39,417 bases of DNA from Bacteriovoracaceae bacterium UBA4096 (GTDB lineage Bacteria; Bdellovibrionota; Bacteriovoracia; Bacteriovoracales; Bacteriovoracaceae): contig DFXY01000011.1 of NCBI GenBank assembly GCA_002381945.1, positions 1 through 39,417 of the forward strand, read 5' to 3'. The position numbers and the translations under genes are program-made. Below the pieces are notes generated by a model. It ran no database searches. It had not been told where the DNA came from and saw only the letters and a list, made by a program, of their open reading frames with translations. Shown one piece after another: positions 7,087 through 16,601 of the stretch. Numbering within the stretch: position 1 is the stretch's first letter; every line of letters starts with the position of its first letter.

Positions 7087-7113
7087 AAAAGCCTCCGAAT
7101 GGGGGCTTTTTTT
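7087..7113. terminator. Bidirectional terminator 3' of the desaturase gene
   Basis: AAAAGCCTCC, loop GAAT, GGGGGCTTTTTTT: a six-pair GC stem (one G-U) flanked by A4 and T7. It can end the reverse-strand desaturase operon and also any + strand transcript from the preceding gap. Confidence 0.85.
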
Positions 7114-7918
7114 ATTCCAGCATACCCAAGAGCGGAGGATATTTGGCCTGATAGGCCCCTGCCTTCTGCATTTGTTCAAAATATCTTTTTTTTGTTTCAG
7201 GTCTTTTGGTCCAATGCTCTTGCGGTGAGATGTGATGCTCCTGATGGTAGCCTTCGTTGAACATAATAAGATTGTAGAACTTAGAGTAGTGGCTGACGGC
7301 ATTTCCAAAACGATCGGATGGGGCACGGGCCTTATAATGTTCAAAATAATTTTCCACATGGGCCAGAAACCAACCGCAATAGAAAAGCGGAAGGTAGATC
7401 ATTAAAAAAAAATTCCAATCAATAAAAATCAAAATTCCGCAGTAGATAAGAACGGCAAGGATTTCTGTGGCAAGTAAGTGGCCTTCTTCTTTTTGCAGCG
7501 TCTGCATCCAGGCCTTTTTGGTTCCATCCCGTAAGAGGGAGAAGGCCGAATAAGTAATCCAGTGTTCCTGTTGGTTGTTTTTGCCAAAGAGGTAAGTCGA
7601 AGAAGGATCTTCCATGGAATTATTGTATCGGTGGTGATTTAGGTGATGATATTTATATAGGATTTGTGGCAAACCTAAATTCATCGAATTTAAGATGGAA
7701 AAGGCATGATTTAAAAAAGAACTTTTGAAAAAAGGCGTATGCAAAAAATTATGGGTGATCACAATAGGATTAAAATAAAACAGCATAACCTGAATTAGAA
7801 AGATGGCCAGGTTTCCAATGATCGGCATTTTATCAAAGAGGGATGCCCATAGGATAAGTGATGTTCCCTGGATGAGAGCTATTATGAAAAGAATTAAATC
7901 CTTGATTGAATATTTCAT
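7112..7918 (-). CDS. Membrane fatty-acid desaturase family protein
   Basis: 268 residues with the three histidine boxes of the integral-membrane di-iron desaturase/hydroxylase family: H56NFLH60, H91HLNHH96 and H225QEHH229, plus an extra H187 in HVEN. Hydrophobic segments lie around residues 8-50 and 150-186, in the order expected for the fold. The box pattern fits acyl-lipid or acyl-CoA desaturases and also carotenoid hydroxylases/ketolases, so the substrate cannot be named. The start overlaps the stop of the upstream acyl-CoA thioesterase gene by 1 nt (TGATG). This coupling favours a lipid substrate. A bidirectional terminator follows. Confidence 0.85.
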   Translation of the reverse strand: MKYSIKDLILFIIALIQGTSLILWASLFDKMPIIGNLAIFLIQVMLFYFNPIVITHNFLHTPFFKSSFLNHAFSILNSMNLGLPQILYKYHHLNHHRYNNSMEDPSSTYLFGKNNQQEHWITYSAFSLLRDGTKKAWMQTLQKEEGHLLATEILAVLIYCGILIFIDWNFFLMIYLPLFYCGWFLAHVENYFEHYKARAPSDRFGNAVSHYSKFYNLIMFNEGYHQEHHISPQEHWTKRPETKKRYFEQMQKAGAYQAKYPPLLGMLE

Positions 7919-8409
7919 CAGCTTCGGTTTTTTAAAGTACTCCGCACATCTTTTTTCATCTGAACCCGCTTCTTAGCATTATCAAAACGGCGTATCTCAT
8001 CTTCAGTCTCAGGATTAAGTCCTGGGACAGATACAGGGCGACCTAGGTCATCCAAAGCGACAAATGTCAGATAAGCTTTAGTGGTGGTCCTGACTTCTCC
8101 TGTATAAGGATTCTCCGAGGTAACCTTAACTCCCACAATCATGGAGGATTTACCCACATAGTTTAAAGAGGCCTGAATAAGCACATGGTATCCCATTTTA
8201 ATGGGAGCAATAAAGTCGATATCATCAATATGGGCGGTCACTACAGGACGACCACAGTGACGAGCGGCCACCATCGCTGCCGCAATATCAATCCAACTCA
8301 TAACAGTTCCACCAAAGACAGTTCCGTGATTGTTAGTATGATTGGGCATAACCATCTCACGCATTTCTATTGCGGTTTCAGATGGAGTTTTAAGAGTAGC
8401 AACTTTCAT
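7918..8409 (-). CDS. Acyl-CoA thioesterase, hotdog fold (ACOT/YciA type)
   Basis: 163 residues from MKVATLKTPS, with AAGGAAG just upstream and 7 nt after the stop of the giant lipoprotein gene; longer in-frame starts would overlap that gene. The signature NHTNNHGTVFGGTVMSWID (residues 23-41) is the active-site helix region of the ACOT/YciA family, with the Asn/Gly-rich approach and Asp 41. The end (KKRVQMKKDVRS) is basic. It hydrolyses acyl-CoA to free acid and CoA in the cytoplasm; chain-length preference cannot be read. It is translationally coupled to the desaturase. It is not of the MenI (DHNA-CoA thioesterase) type that I would recognise. Confidence 0.88.
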   Translation of the reverse strand: MKVATLKTPSETAIEMREMVMPNHTNNHGTVFGGTVMSWIDIAAAMVAARHCGRPVVTAHIDDIDFIAPIKMGYHVLIQASLNYVGKSSMIVGVKVTSENPYTGEVRTTTKAYLTFVALDDLGRPVSVPGLNPETEDEIRRFDNAKKRVQMKKDVRSTLKNRS

Positions 8410-8416
8410 ATCTTCC

Positions 8417-11400
8417 TTAGTCTTCTGGTTCTGTACAATAAAGATGGTGGTTCCAACGGAAGCCTTCAATGAAGGCATTGTAACCAACACTGACAGTAGC
8501 ACCAGCGTTTGAATTCTGGCCCTGATCTCTGGGAGAATCAACAATATTGTAGATTCGATTGGTTAAATTTGTTTCTGATCCCTGAGGTTCAATTTCAAAG
8601 TTTCCAAATGCGCCGCCTTGGCGGACTTTACCTGAGGCACAGTAGGCAGCTCCTAATTCCCGAATTTTATCATTAACAGCTGCAGTTAACAGTGGCTCAC
8701 CAGTTGTGGCATCAAAGTCAGCTTCCAGAAGGCCGCCCCCTGGTTTATCATCTCCAACACCTTCATTAGAGACAAAGCGGTTAAAATAAATCATCAGATC
8801 CGCACCTGCCGGGAGAGAACAAGTTTTGATTCCTGAATCTTCATCTGTGTAGGCATAACCTGAGCAACATTTCCCGCCATCAGTGACTGTCTTTCCTAGA
8901 GGACTACAACATTTGAAATCATTGGGAGAGAAGACTGGTTCATTAAGAAGACCATGAATATTGGTAAAGTTTTTAGTGACATTCTTCACACCGCCGGAGG
9001 TATTGGCCGGATAAGTATGGCGGAAAGAAATATTTGAACTGGTAAATGAATTGGCAGGAATGAGTGGGTCATTCAGGAAGTTCACGCCTGTTTTATAAAT
9101 CCCGGGGATTAATCGGTTAGCGTTGTCATTACAAGTGATGGCCTCAAATGTTATTTGAGGTATCCCACTTAATTCAAGTCGCCCCAGACGCTTTAAGTAA
9201 TAGGCACTGGTTCCTGGTTTGCTTCTTGGAACATTAGTGCGGCCAGGAGTGAGGGCCTCGAAAGCAACTCCAACTTTTCTTCCACTAAATGAGCTTGCTA
9301 TCATAGCAGCATCGGCCGCAGCTTTAAGAATACGAGTGGCAGGATCATAAGAATAATAACAACAGCCTCCAGGTAAACCACAGGCCACTCCAGTATATCC
9401 GGTAGTGGGGGCACCAGGATTGTATGAAGGAGTTTTCAGGCAGGTTCTGACAACGGCAGCGTTGGCCGCTTCCATACGAAGATTAAGAGTGTTATTGGCA
9501 TAAGCGAGATCGAAATCTCTTGAGACATAACTTGGTATTTTAATAGTGATGTTTCTTCGGGCATCACTGGCAGTGCTGGCGTAATCAATAAAGACATTGC
9601 TGTTACCATCTCCGCTTCTTGGTCTGAAGTAGTAATCGCGATTGGAAGAAGAGTAGTTAGGTGTGACAGTATTTACGCGGGTAATATCATACGAGTAAAC
9701 CTCTTCAGGAATACTATCATTGTTAGCATCTTTAAACTCTTCAGGTATTGTGTCAGTTGAGGAATCAGTAATCGAGTACTGAGCACAGGCCCCATTGGTA
9801 TTAGATGAGTCTTTACAGTAATCGCCATAATCCTGATTTACTAAAGACTGAACATCTGCCGGATTATTATTGTACATGTAGGCGACATCTGAGGAATTAG
9901 TAATGAGCGGTGTTCTGGAATTAATACAACGGAAGTTGGTCACGTCCAGCACGAAACGATCACGACGGGTCCAGTCATTTGAACCGTCAGAAAATTTTCT
10001 GATCCAACCACCACCACAGCAAGATTCTGAATTGGCCTCAGTTAAAGTTTTCCATTGATGGGGACTCATGACGTTGGTTCCAAATGCATTTGAAGGATTT
10101 GATGTCAGTAGATTTGCAGGAGTTCTTTCCTGGTAGGCCGAAAGAATCGGTTTCAGAGAGGTTTTTCCTACATTTTCCACTGTCGCAAGTCTTGAGTAAC
10201 GTTTTGGATCATTCGGGGCCATTCCGGGAGCGACGGACATCTTAAGACCTATCGTGTTCACATCATAATTATTGGGGACAGTACTTGTAGGTAAATCTCC
10301 TGTGTAGGTTGTGAGATCACTTCCCACTTCGCGGCAGCAGCGGTTTTTGGTCATGTCATAGTTTTTAAAAGCTTCTGTATTTGATGCCAGTGGTTTGGAA
10401 TCACCCTGGCCACAAACCAGATATTCACTATAGTAAGATTTTTCAGCAGCATTACCAAAAAAGCTCGTGCCGAAAATTTCAACTTGAGACGCATGCTTTT
10501 TATTTGGAGAGCAATCCAGGTCTGTATGGCAGACAGCTCCGGCCCTTCGCAAACAGGCATCTCTGACTAAAGTCTGATCGAGAATAATTTGAGAATTTAA
10601 AGGTCTGGCCTCAATACTTCTAAATGGTGAAGAACTCTGTAAGGTATCTGCTGATGAGCCAAGAGAAGCTGTTGGTAAGAGGGTTTCCAGACCACAGGCA
10701 TTTTGATTGGTAGCTCTATTGAAATAGCCGGAAGGCAAAGAGCTACTGGCAAACTGCTCATAGTTGCCATCGCTTCCGATGACTGGACAAGATGAATGTC
10801 GGTATTCGGTAAATAAACCGGAGTTACAACTTCCAATCTGATTAATGAAATCTGTTCTGCGTGATAGATCCGGCGCCGTCTGTTGATTAAATGGATTTGA
10901 TTTTGTCAGTTGATTATTCTGATCTGGCAAGCTTTTGCCAGGCTGACAAAGTCCTGTGAAAAAGTTTCCGGAGCTTTCATTTAGAAGTAGGTTTTCATTT
11001 AAGACTGATCTGATGACTGAAGTTAATGATGAACTCTCACCGCTGGCTACATAATGAAGAGGGCGACCCAGGACATTAGCATCTTTACCATAAATATGAT
11101 TCCGACTAAGCGGAATTTCTTCCAGCTTGGCCGCAAAACGCGCCACTTTGGAATTAAACAGACCTGATTGATTAACATTGGCACAATAAAAATTAGGAGC
11201 ACAACTCAGGAGTTTTCTCTTGTTCAGATCAAGGGATGAGATGCTTCCTGCATTGGAGTGACAGATGGAGCCGGCACCACGGTAAATACAACGTTTTGAA
11301 CTGCTGGAAGGAAATCTTTTTTGCAGAAGAATTTGATCAATGGATGTAGCAGTGGCCGTGAGTGGCTTCTCATTTCCATTTCCATCGAATTCCGGCCAGT

Positions 11401-13597
11401 TGGTTTTGACGTCTTTGACATCAGCGCAGGCATATTCCCAACCGAGTTGAGTGACACAATCAGTGTCGGTCTCACACATGTGATACTTCTGACAATTACC
11501 GGCCTCATTTTGGTAAGGATGATACTGATGATATTCAGGATCATAATCCACTTGTGCCGCCTGGGTAATACCGTCATAGGCATTTACCTGAACGACATGC
11601 AAAGTAGGACTGGCCAGATCTGCAAAAGGAGCATTAATTGCCAGGAAAAGTTTTTTAGAGGTAGAGCGTACAATTCGGCCTTTTCCGACAGCAAACCAGC
11701 TGACGCCATCAAAAGAACCTATGAGAGCACCTTTATTAAACCCAAACCAATCTCTTTGGTAGCCATTGGCGAACAAGGCGCTTTGTGTTTCCAGTCGGGC
11801 CGCTCTCTGGTCTTTTACAGAACTGCGGGCAGAATGAGAAAAGGGAATCATGGTAGGTGGTAACCAACAGGCACGGCCAAAGATAGTGTCTTCATAGTTT
11901 CCGGCCGTCGTATTGGTCGAGAAGGCGTCTCTCTCCGTGCTGTGGCCAATCGCCTGAAGACCAGTTCCAGTAGAACTCGATGGATGGGCCGTGAAAGTAT
12001 TTAACCATGAATCCTTGCCGCAAGTCGGACATGGAGTGTAGTAGCCGGATGTGGTTGAGATAAAATAGACCTGATCCAGTTCAACATTAACTGTCTTGGC
12101 CGGCAAGGCCTTATCAAGTGAGACAGTCATCTGTCCCAAGATGGCATTCATGCTGAAGTTTTGCTGAAGCGGAAGAACCTTTCCTTCATCCATATATTCA
12201 AAAGGGGCACCTTCTTGTTCAGCACCGGAAGAAATATCTCTTTCAGCTCCATTGGTATCAAAGAAGCGATGAGGGGCAGATCGTGAATTAACCGAAACCG
12301 TTTGATGGGCCGGAATCGTCTGGGGAGAACTCGGAGGCGTGTAACAGTCAATACGAATAGGTTGATTCGCTGTATCTCTCAAGACCACTGAATATTCATA
12401 GGCCGGACAACTGGCAATCATGTCCGGCAGTTCAGTCTTTGAGCATCCACAAGTGGTATAAAGACGTTTCATTACGTTCTCAAAATACATGGTTTTTTTA
12501 GAATCGGTTGTGGCGGTTAAACAATCCGTTGCCGGAGTGTAGGGAGTCGCGCGGCTAAGAAGTTCATTGTGAAAAGGTGAAAGAGTCGATTGCGATTTAA
12601 TGTGCTCAACACACATGTAATCTTTTTTTAATTGCTCAAAGGCCGCATCATATCCACCTGATCCACTGCCACCAGTGCTACCACTGCCGGATCCGCCGGT
12701 TGTTGGAACTGATGTCCCACAAATATAATAAAGCTGTGGGTAATTTAAATAGGCGAGAGGATTTTGTAAGCGTTCTTGTTCTGCGGTTTGAAGAAGGGAA
12801 GCATATTGTGTTGCCGCCGCTGGTTTCACAGCGCCATCTCTGACACATTGATTTTCCAAACAGCAGTCAAAGCCCCGGGCCTGACAATCTGATTTACTGC
12901 ACGTGCCACCACTTCCGGTATTGGAATAGTTAGGATCAACTTGCATTGCCAGGAGTCCAGTATTCACCTGACCCATGGGAACTTCATCCAGATAAGTCAC
13001 AGTAGGAGAAGTATAGGTCACGCGCTTAAAAAGTCGGACTCTGGTAGCGGTGAGCATGCTGGTGCATGTAGGACATATTAAAGAAGGATCATACTGAAAG
13101 ATAGGTGGAGAAGTGGTATCCGGAACGTAATCACCGTTACTGTTTTTCACCCTCAGAGTTTTATCACAATAGGCAGAAGAATTTGTGACATCATCAAAAT
13201 CCACCCTTAAGTTTTTAACAGTTCTTTTTAAATTAAAATCGTAATAAGAAATTGGAACAATACGTGAGCGAAGTTCATAAGGTATTCCACCCAGCGAATA
13301 GGTACTGACTAAACAGTAATTGGCATTGATGAAATTTTCAGAGGTGCCGAGATAGGTTTCAATCGGGGTCCCGACAATATAAGCGTTGTTGAGGTTTGAT
13401 ACGTTAACAGTAATAGAAGAAGTATTCGCTCCTAGATAATTCCAACTGACTGCGGAAATAACTCCACCACCATCAGTACTACCACCGTCTGATCCTCCGG
13501 TGGTTTCTGTGTTCTCAAGATTGCCTTTACTCACTTGAGCAGTGGGCATACACGAGACGAGAAGAAATAATGATAAAATGAGGTACCTAACATCCAT
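8417..13597 (-). CDS. Giant cysteine-rich surface lipoprotein (1726 residues)
   Basis: Starting at MDVRYLILSLFLLVSC, which has lipidated Cys 16 and AGGAGA 11 nt upstream; an ATG at 13636 would add 13 charged residues and has no site. After the signal come a Gly/Ser/Thr-rich linker (TGGSDGGSTDGGG) and a second one near residue 302. The protein is Ser/Thr/Asn/Tyr-rich, with repeated small cysteine clusters: CSKSDC...DCCLENQC (about 232-250), CETDTDC (about 706), CHTDLDC and NRCCREVG (about 1022-1085), SCCGGGW, and KCCSPLGK...KCCSGY (about 1561). The C-x-x-D-x-DC pattern recalls Dickkopf-like or defensin-like disulfide domains; that is a resemblance only. Probably an exported adhesin or structural protein. 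The upstream gene encodes another secreted protein 156 nt away, same strand. Confidence 0.82.
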   Translation of the reverse strand: MDVRYLILSLFLLVSCMPTAQVSKGNLENTETTGGSDGGSTDGGGVISAVSWNYLGANTSSITVNVSNLNNAYIVGTPIETYLGTSENFINANYCLVSTYSLGGIPYELRSRIVPISYYDFNLKRTVKNLRVDFDDVTNSSAYCDKTLRVKNSNGDYVPDTTSPPIFQYDPSLICPTCTSMLTATRVRLFKRVTYTSPTVTYLDEVPMGQVNTGLLAMQVDPNYSNTGSGGTCSKSDCQARGFDCCLENQCVRDGAVKPAAATQYASLLQTAEQERLQNPLAYLNYPQLYYICGTSVPTTGGSGSGSTGGSGSGGYDAAFEQLKKDYMCVEHIKSQSTLSPFHNELLSRATPYTPATDCLTATTDSKKTMYFENVMKRLYTTCGCSKTELPDMIASCPAYEYSVVLRDTANQPIRIDCYTPPSSPQTIPAHQTVSVNSRSAPHRFFDTNGAERDISSGAEQEGAPFEYMDEGKVLPLQQNFSMNAILGQMTVSLDKALPAKTVNVELDQVYFISTTSGYYTPCPTCGKDSWLNTFTAHPSSSTGTGLQAIGHSTERDAFSTNTTAGNYEDTIFGRACWLPPTMIPFSHSARSSVKDQRAARLETQSALFANGYQRDWFGFNKGALIGSFDGVSWFAVGKGRIVRSTSKKLFLAINAPFADLASPTLHVVQVNAYDGITQAAQVDYDPEYHQYHPYQNEAGNCQKYHMCETDTDCVTQLGWEYACADVKDVKTNWPEFDGNGNEKPLTATATSIDQILLQKRFPSSSSKRCIYRGAGSICHSNAGSISSLDLNKRKLLSCAPNFYCANVNQSGLFNSKVARFAAKLEEIPLSRNHIYGKDANVLGRPLHYVASGESSSLTSVIRSVLNENLLLNESSGNFFTGLCQPGKSLPDQNNQLTKSNPFNQQTAPDLSRRTDFINQIGSCNSGLFTEYRHSSCPVIGSDGNYEQFASSSLPSGYFNRATNQNACGLETLLPTASLGSSADTLQSSSPFRSIEARPLNSQIILDQTLVRDACLRRAGAVCHTDLDCSPNKKHASQVEIFGTSFFGNAAEKSYYSEYLVCGQGDSKPLASNTEAFKNYDMTKNRCCREVGSDLTTYTGDLPTSTVPNNYDVNTIGLKMSVAPGMAPNDPKRYSRLATVENVGKTSLKPILSAYQERTPANLLTSNPSNAFGTNVMSPHQWKTLTEANSESCCGGGWIRKFSDGSNDWTRRDRFVLDVTNFRCINSRTPLITNSSDVAYMYNNNPADVQSLVNQDYGDYCKDSSNTNGACAQYSITDSSTDTIPEEFKDANNDSIPEEVYSYDITRVNTVTPNYSSSNRDYYFRPRSGDGNSNVFIDYASTASDARRNITIKIPSYVSRDFDLAYANNTLNLRMEAANAAVVRTCLKTPSYNPGAPTTGYTGVACGLPGGCCYYSYDPATRILKAAADAAMIASSFSGRKVGVAFEALTPGRTNVPRSKPGTSAYYLKRLGRLELSGIPQITFEAITCNDNANRLIPGIYKTGVNFLNDPLIPANSFTSSNISFRHTYPANTSGGVKNVTKNFTNIHGLLNEPVFSPNDFKCCSPLGKTVTDGGKCCSGYAYTDEDSGIKTCSLPAGADLMIYFNRFVSNEGVGDDKPGGGLLEADFDATTGEPLLTAAVNDKIRELGAAYCASGKVRQGGAFGNFEIEPQGSETNLTNRIYNIVDSPRDQGQNSNAGATVSVGYNAFIEGFRWNHHLYCTEPED

Positions 13598-13753
13598 GCT
13601 GGTAATGATCTCCTGTAATCTTTTTCGGAGTTTCATGCTGTTAGCTTTATTCTAGCTCACTTGGGGAAAACTTTGCCGAATAGGGTTAAGTCTTTGAAAC
13701 TAATGTTAACCAGAGTGGTGCACTCGGTGACCTCGCCAAAAATATTTGGCAAT

Positions 13754-15730
13754 TTAAAGACCGAAGTACTTATTGCCTGTCGCCGAGACGGCTTTGTAGG
13801 GTGAAACCAAGGAAGCATTTCCGAAGGCAGTGTAGGGTTGATAACCCGGGGTAGGCATATAAAAACCATAGGCCCCATGGTAGCGGGCATTGAAAAGAAT
13901 CGTGTCGGAAATACCCATCGGTCTTTGCCCATTGTTCCAAGGTGAATAGTTGTAGGGATAAGGATTGGTGTAGGACTGAGTGTACTGCTTGTTCACATAA
14001 TGCCTTAAAACATCCGTCAAGAGACTTGAACCACCTTGAATCCAGGCATCCCGAATCTGGGCCTCTTCATTGCCACCACTAGGTGCTACTACCGGACCAT
14101 CAAAATCTTCTTTCTTGGCCGGTCTGACAATGTCGGAAGTGGTGTCATTGAAAAACTCACAAAGACGCTCTTCTTGTTTTTTAAACTTACGGTCTTCGTC
14201 ACAAATCTTCTCGGCTTCTTCCTCAGCTTCTGGTTTCGGTGAGAAGACAACGGCGATTTTTAAGGTGTCACTAAAAGTCAGCAACGCCTCTTTTGAAATA
14301 AGAGTATTTTCTTCACAAAGATCCATAGGTGAAGAGAGGGATTGGCACTTCTGAGTTCCCCATTTTAAGAGGGCAAAATTCCGGAACTTCATCAGTTCAA
14401 TATTCTCGGCGCCAATTTTATCCTTTAAGAGATTAAGTTGCAGGATTTTATCCTGAACGCTGGCGTGGTCCCGGTTAAATTCAGCATAACAACTTTCAGA
14501 AAGAACATCTTTTGTTTTGAGTTCATCCTTACAAGTGGTCTCTTTATTTTCCAAAGCATCAGCATAATCGATGGAAGTTTTGATCGCCGGTAGAAAACGT
14601 CCTAAGTTGGCCTTGGCATCGCCGGTTAATTTCGACTGAACATCGGCCAGATGCTGGTAACAACTGCGAGCGATTTTATAGAGGGATTTTGCATTAGAAC
14701 AATCAGCTTTTTGAGATTCCGTAAGATCAGGCAGAATGTCTTTTAGATCATCATAAACGATAGAAAGTTTACTCTGAACTTCATACTGCTGACGAAGTTT
14801 AGCGTCTCCCATCAGAAGAAAGAATTTATCTGAGGCGACCTTCGCTTTCTTTTGGTCTTTAATAGCACTTAAATCTTCTACAAAACTAAAACCTGGAACG
14901 TTTTCAAAATCACCCAGCTTCTTGATCGCTTCAAGATGACCTTTTGAGAGAACATCCCTGGAATCAAGTGTCGCGAAAGCACCACTAAGTTCATTTTGCA
15001 TGTCATTGAATGAATAGGCCGGATCATCTGGGCCGGCATTTTTTCTTCGGATCGAGAGCATCTTCTGCCACTTGGATATTTGCTCTATTGAAGGATCTGA
15101 GTTTTTTATCAGCCCAAGAATTTCTTTGGCGGCGTCCGGATTTGGTTTAAAGACATTCGGATTACAAGCGTCAACGTCTATAACGTGTTTGTTATTTAAA
15201 TAAGCTTTATCACTGGCCTTACAGATCTCAGTCAGACGATCGCTCAAATCTTTTTGCGTGAGTCTTTGATTTTCAGGAAAGGCCTTGAGCTTTTGAATAA
15301 AAGGGGTCCCGTCATCTGTTGTCGTCTGTAAAAGTACTTCCAGAGACTGAGCGGTATTGAGGCTTGAAACAAAACTCATTCCGGCCACCCGCTGAGCAGC
15401 ACCAGTACTTTTCTCGGTACGCTCTTTAGACTGGGCAACGGTATTCTTAAGCTGATTAATGCCGGTTAAAACCGCTTCTTCCAGTTTTAATTGTTCCAGT
15501 TGAGTTTCTATCGTTGCCAGATCTGAACACATCTTGCCATTTAGAAACTCAGGATCTTTAACCGGAATATCCTGAATGAGGGTCTTATAATCAATCTTTC
15601 CGCAGTCTGTGATGAACTTTTTTTGCAGATCTTTTTCATAAGACTGAAGAATATTTCCCAGTTCACCACAATTCGGTGGAGAACCGGCAAAGCTCAAAGG
15701 AATAAGGACCAGGATGAGTAATAGGGCCAT
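13754..15730 (-). CDS. Secreted helical protein with Tyr/Pro-rich tail (658 residues)
   Basis: The N-terminus MALLLILVLIPLSFAG is a hydrophobic signal without the usual basic residues, and there is no good ribosome binding site. An in-frame CTG 11 codons upstream would add RKYEG, so the true start is uncertain. The mature part to about residue 560 is mostly alpha-helical and charged, with scattered cysteine pairs (DCGKIDY, KMCSDL, SCYQHL, TTCKDEL, ESCYAEF, KICDEDRKFK). The last 75 residues are very different: rich in Tyr, Pro, Asn and Gly (QYTQSYTNPYPYNYSPWNN and onward). No family recognised. It precedes the giant cysteine-rich lipoprotein on the same strand, so the two may form one exported system. 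Confidence 0.78.
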   Translation of the reverse strand: MALLLILVLIPLSFAGSPPNCGELGNILQSYEKDLQKKFITDCGKIDYKTLIQDIPVKDPEFLNGKMCSDLATIETQLEQLKLEEAVLTGINQLKNTVAQSKERTEKSTGAAQRVAGMSFVSSLNTAQSLEVLLQTTTDDGTPFIQKLKAFPENQRLTQKDLSDRLTEICKASDKAYLNNKHVIDVDACNPNVFKPNPDAAKEILGLIKNSDPSIEQISKWQKMLSIRRKNAGPDDPAYSFNDMQNELSGAFATLDSRDVLSKGHLEAIKKLGDFENVPGFSFVEDLSAIKDQKKAKVASDKFFLLMGDAKLRQQYEVQSKLSIVYDDLKDILPDLTESQKADCSNAKSLYKIARSCYQHLADVQSKLTGDAKANLGRFLPAIKTSIDYADALENKETTCKDELKTKDVLSESCYAEFNRDHASVQDKILQLNLLKDKIGAENIELMKFRNFALLKWGTQKCQSLSSPMDLCEENTLISKEALLTFSDTLKIAVVFSPKPEAEEEAEKICDEDRKFKKQEERLCEFFNDTTSDIVRPAKKEDFDGPVVAPSGGNEEAQIRDAWIQGGSSLLTDVLRHYVNKQYTQSYTNPYPYNYSPWNNGQRPMGISDTILFNARYHGAYGFYMPTPGYQPYTAFGNASLVSPYKAVSATGNKYFGL

Positions 15731-15884
15731 ACCTTCATATTTTCGGAAGGATTGGGTCAGATCTTAAGTACTATATTTAATAAGTCGGAATGAGGGGTGT
15801 TATAACCCATATTTCCTAGCTTTAGAGTGATGAAAGCAGTTGAATTTAAATATGGCGGAAGCCAATACTGAAAGGAAAAATAAA

Positions 15885-16601
15885 ATGAAAAAAATATTTA
15901 TCACGGGATCCACCACCGGTCTGGGGCTTCTTGCCGGTCAAATGCTTTTGAAGCAAGGACATGAAGTTGTCCTACACGCTAGAAACAAAAAGTCTGTAAT
16001 GAAAGAAAATTCTCCTTATGTTATCGGTGATTTTTCAAAGCCAGATGAAGTGAAATCAGTCGCGGAAGAGGCCTCTGCCCATGGACCTTTTGATGTCATC
16101 ATCCATAATGCAGGAGTATATACAGCGAGTTCGGAAGAGCTCTTTGCCGTAAACGTTCTCGCCCCCTATGTTCTTTGTTGTCTCATGAAACAACCTAAGC
16201 GCATGGTCTTCATGAGTTCGGGAATGCATCTCAGCGGAACATTGAACCTGGATCATCGTAACTGTTCCTATAGCGACACTAAACTTTTCGATCTCATGCT
16301 GGCCAAATGGTTTGCCTGTCATTGGCCTGAAACATATAGCAACGCAGTTGATCCGGGATGGGTGCCAACCCGGATGGGTGGAGCGGGAGCGACGGATGAT
16401 TTAATTAAAGGAGCTGAAACACAAGTTTGGCTATCCGTAAGCAATGAACCCGCAGCACTTGTAAGTGGAAAATATTTTCATCATCTTGAACAAAGAATAT
16501 CAAACCCACTAGCTGATTCACTTAAGGCCCAAGCAAGTCTTATTTCGTATTTAGAACAAGTATCTGGTTTGAGTGTTGCTAACCGTGACCTGAACTCATG
16601 A
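15885..16601 (+). CDS. Short-chain dehydrogenase/reductase (SDR)
   Basis: 238 residues from the ATG at 15885 (AAGGA 9 nt upstream; MKKIFITG starts the Rossmann fold directly). Classical SDR marks are TGSTTGLG (7-14) for NAD(P) binding, NAG (75-77), the catalytic serine region MSSGM (110-114), and Y129-S-D-T-K133. D-P-G-W-V-P-T-R follows, as in SDRs related to retinol-dehydrogenase-like and light-dependent reductase-like enzymes. Substrate unknown. It is slightly shorter than typical because the active-site helix region is compact. It converges on the dihydrouridine synthase gene with a 23-nt overlap. Confidence 0.88.
   Translation: MKKIFITGSTTGLGLLAGQMLLKQGHEVVLHARNKKSVMKENSPYVIGDFSKPDEVKSVAEEASAHGPFDVIIHNAGVYTASSEELFAVNVLAPYVLCCLMKQPKRMVFMSSGMHLSGTLNLDHRNCSYSDTKLFDLMLAKWFACHWPETYSNAVDPGWVPTRMGGAGATDDLIKGAETQVWLSVSNEPAALVSGKYFHHLEQRISNPLADSLKAQASLISYLEQVSGLSVANRDLNS

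Noticed and set aside
7054..7260. Forward ORF starting in the gap before the desaturase terminator
   Set aside because: It has no ribosome binding site and runs antisense into the histidine-box desaturase gene.
11321..11863. 180-codon forward ORF inside the giant lipoprotein gene
   Set aside because: Lies wholly antisense to a continuous 1726-codon gene with regular cysteine motifs; its translation has no recognisable domain and no start signal.
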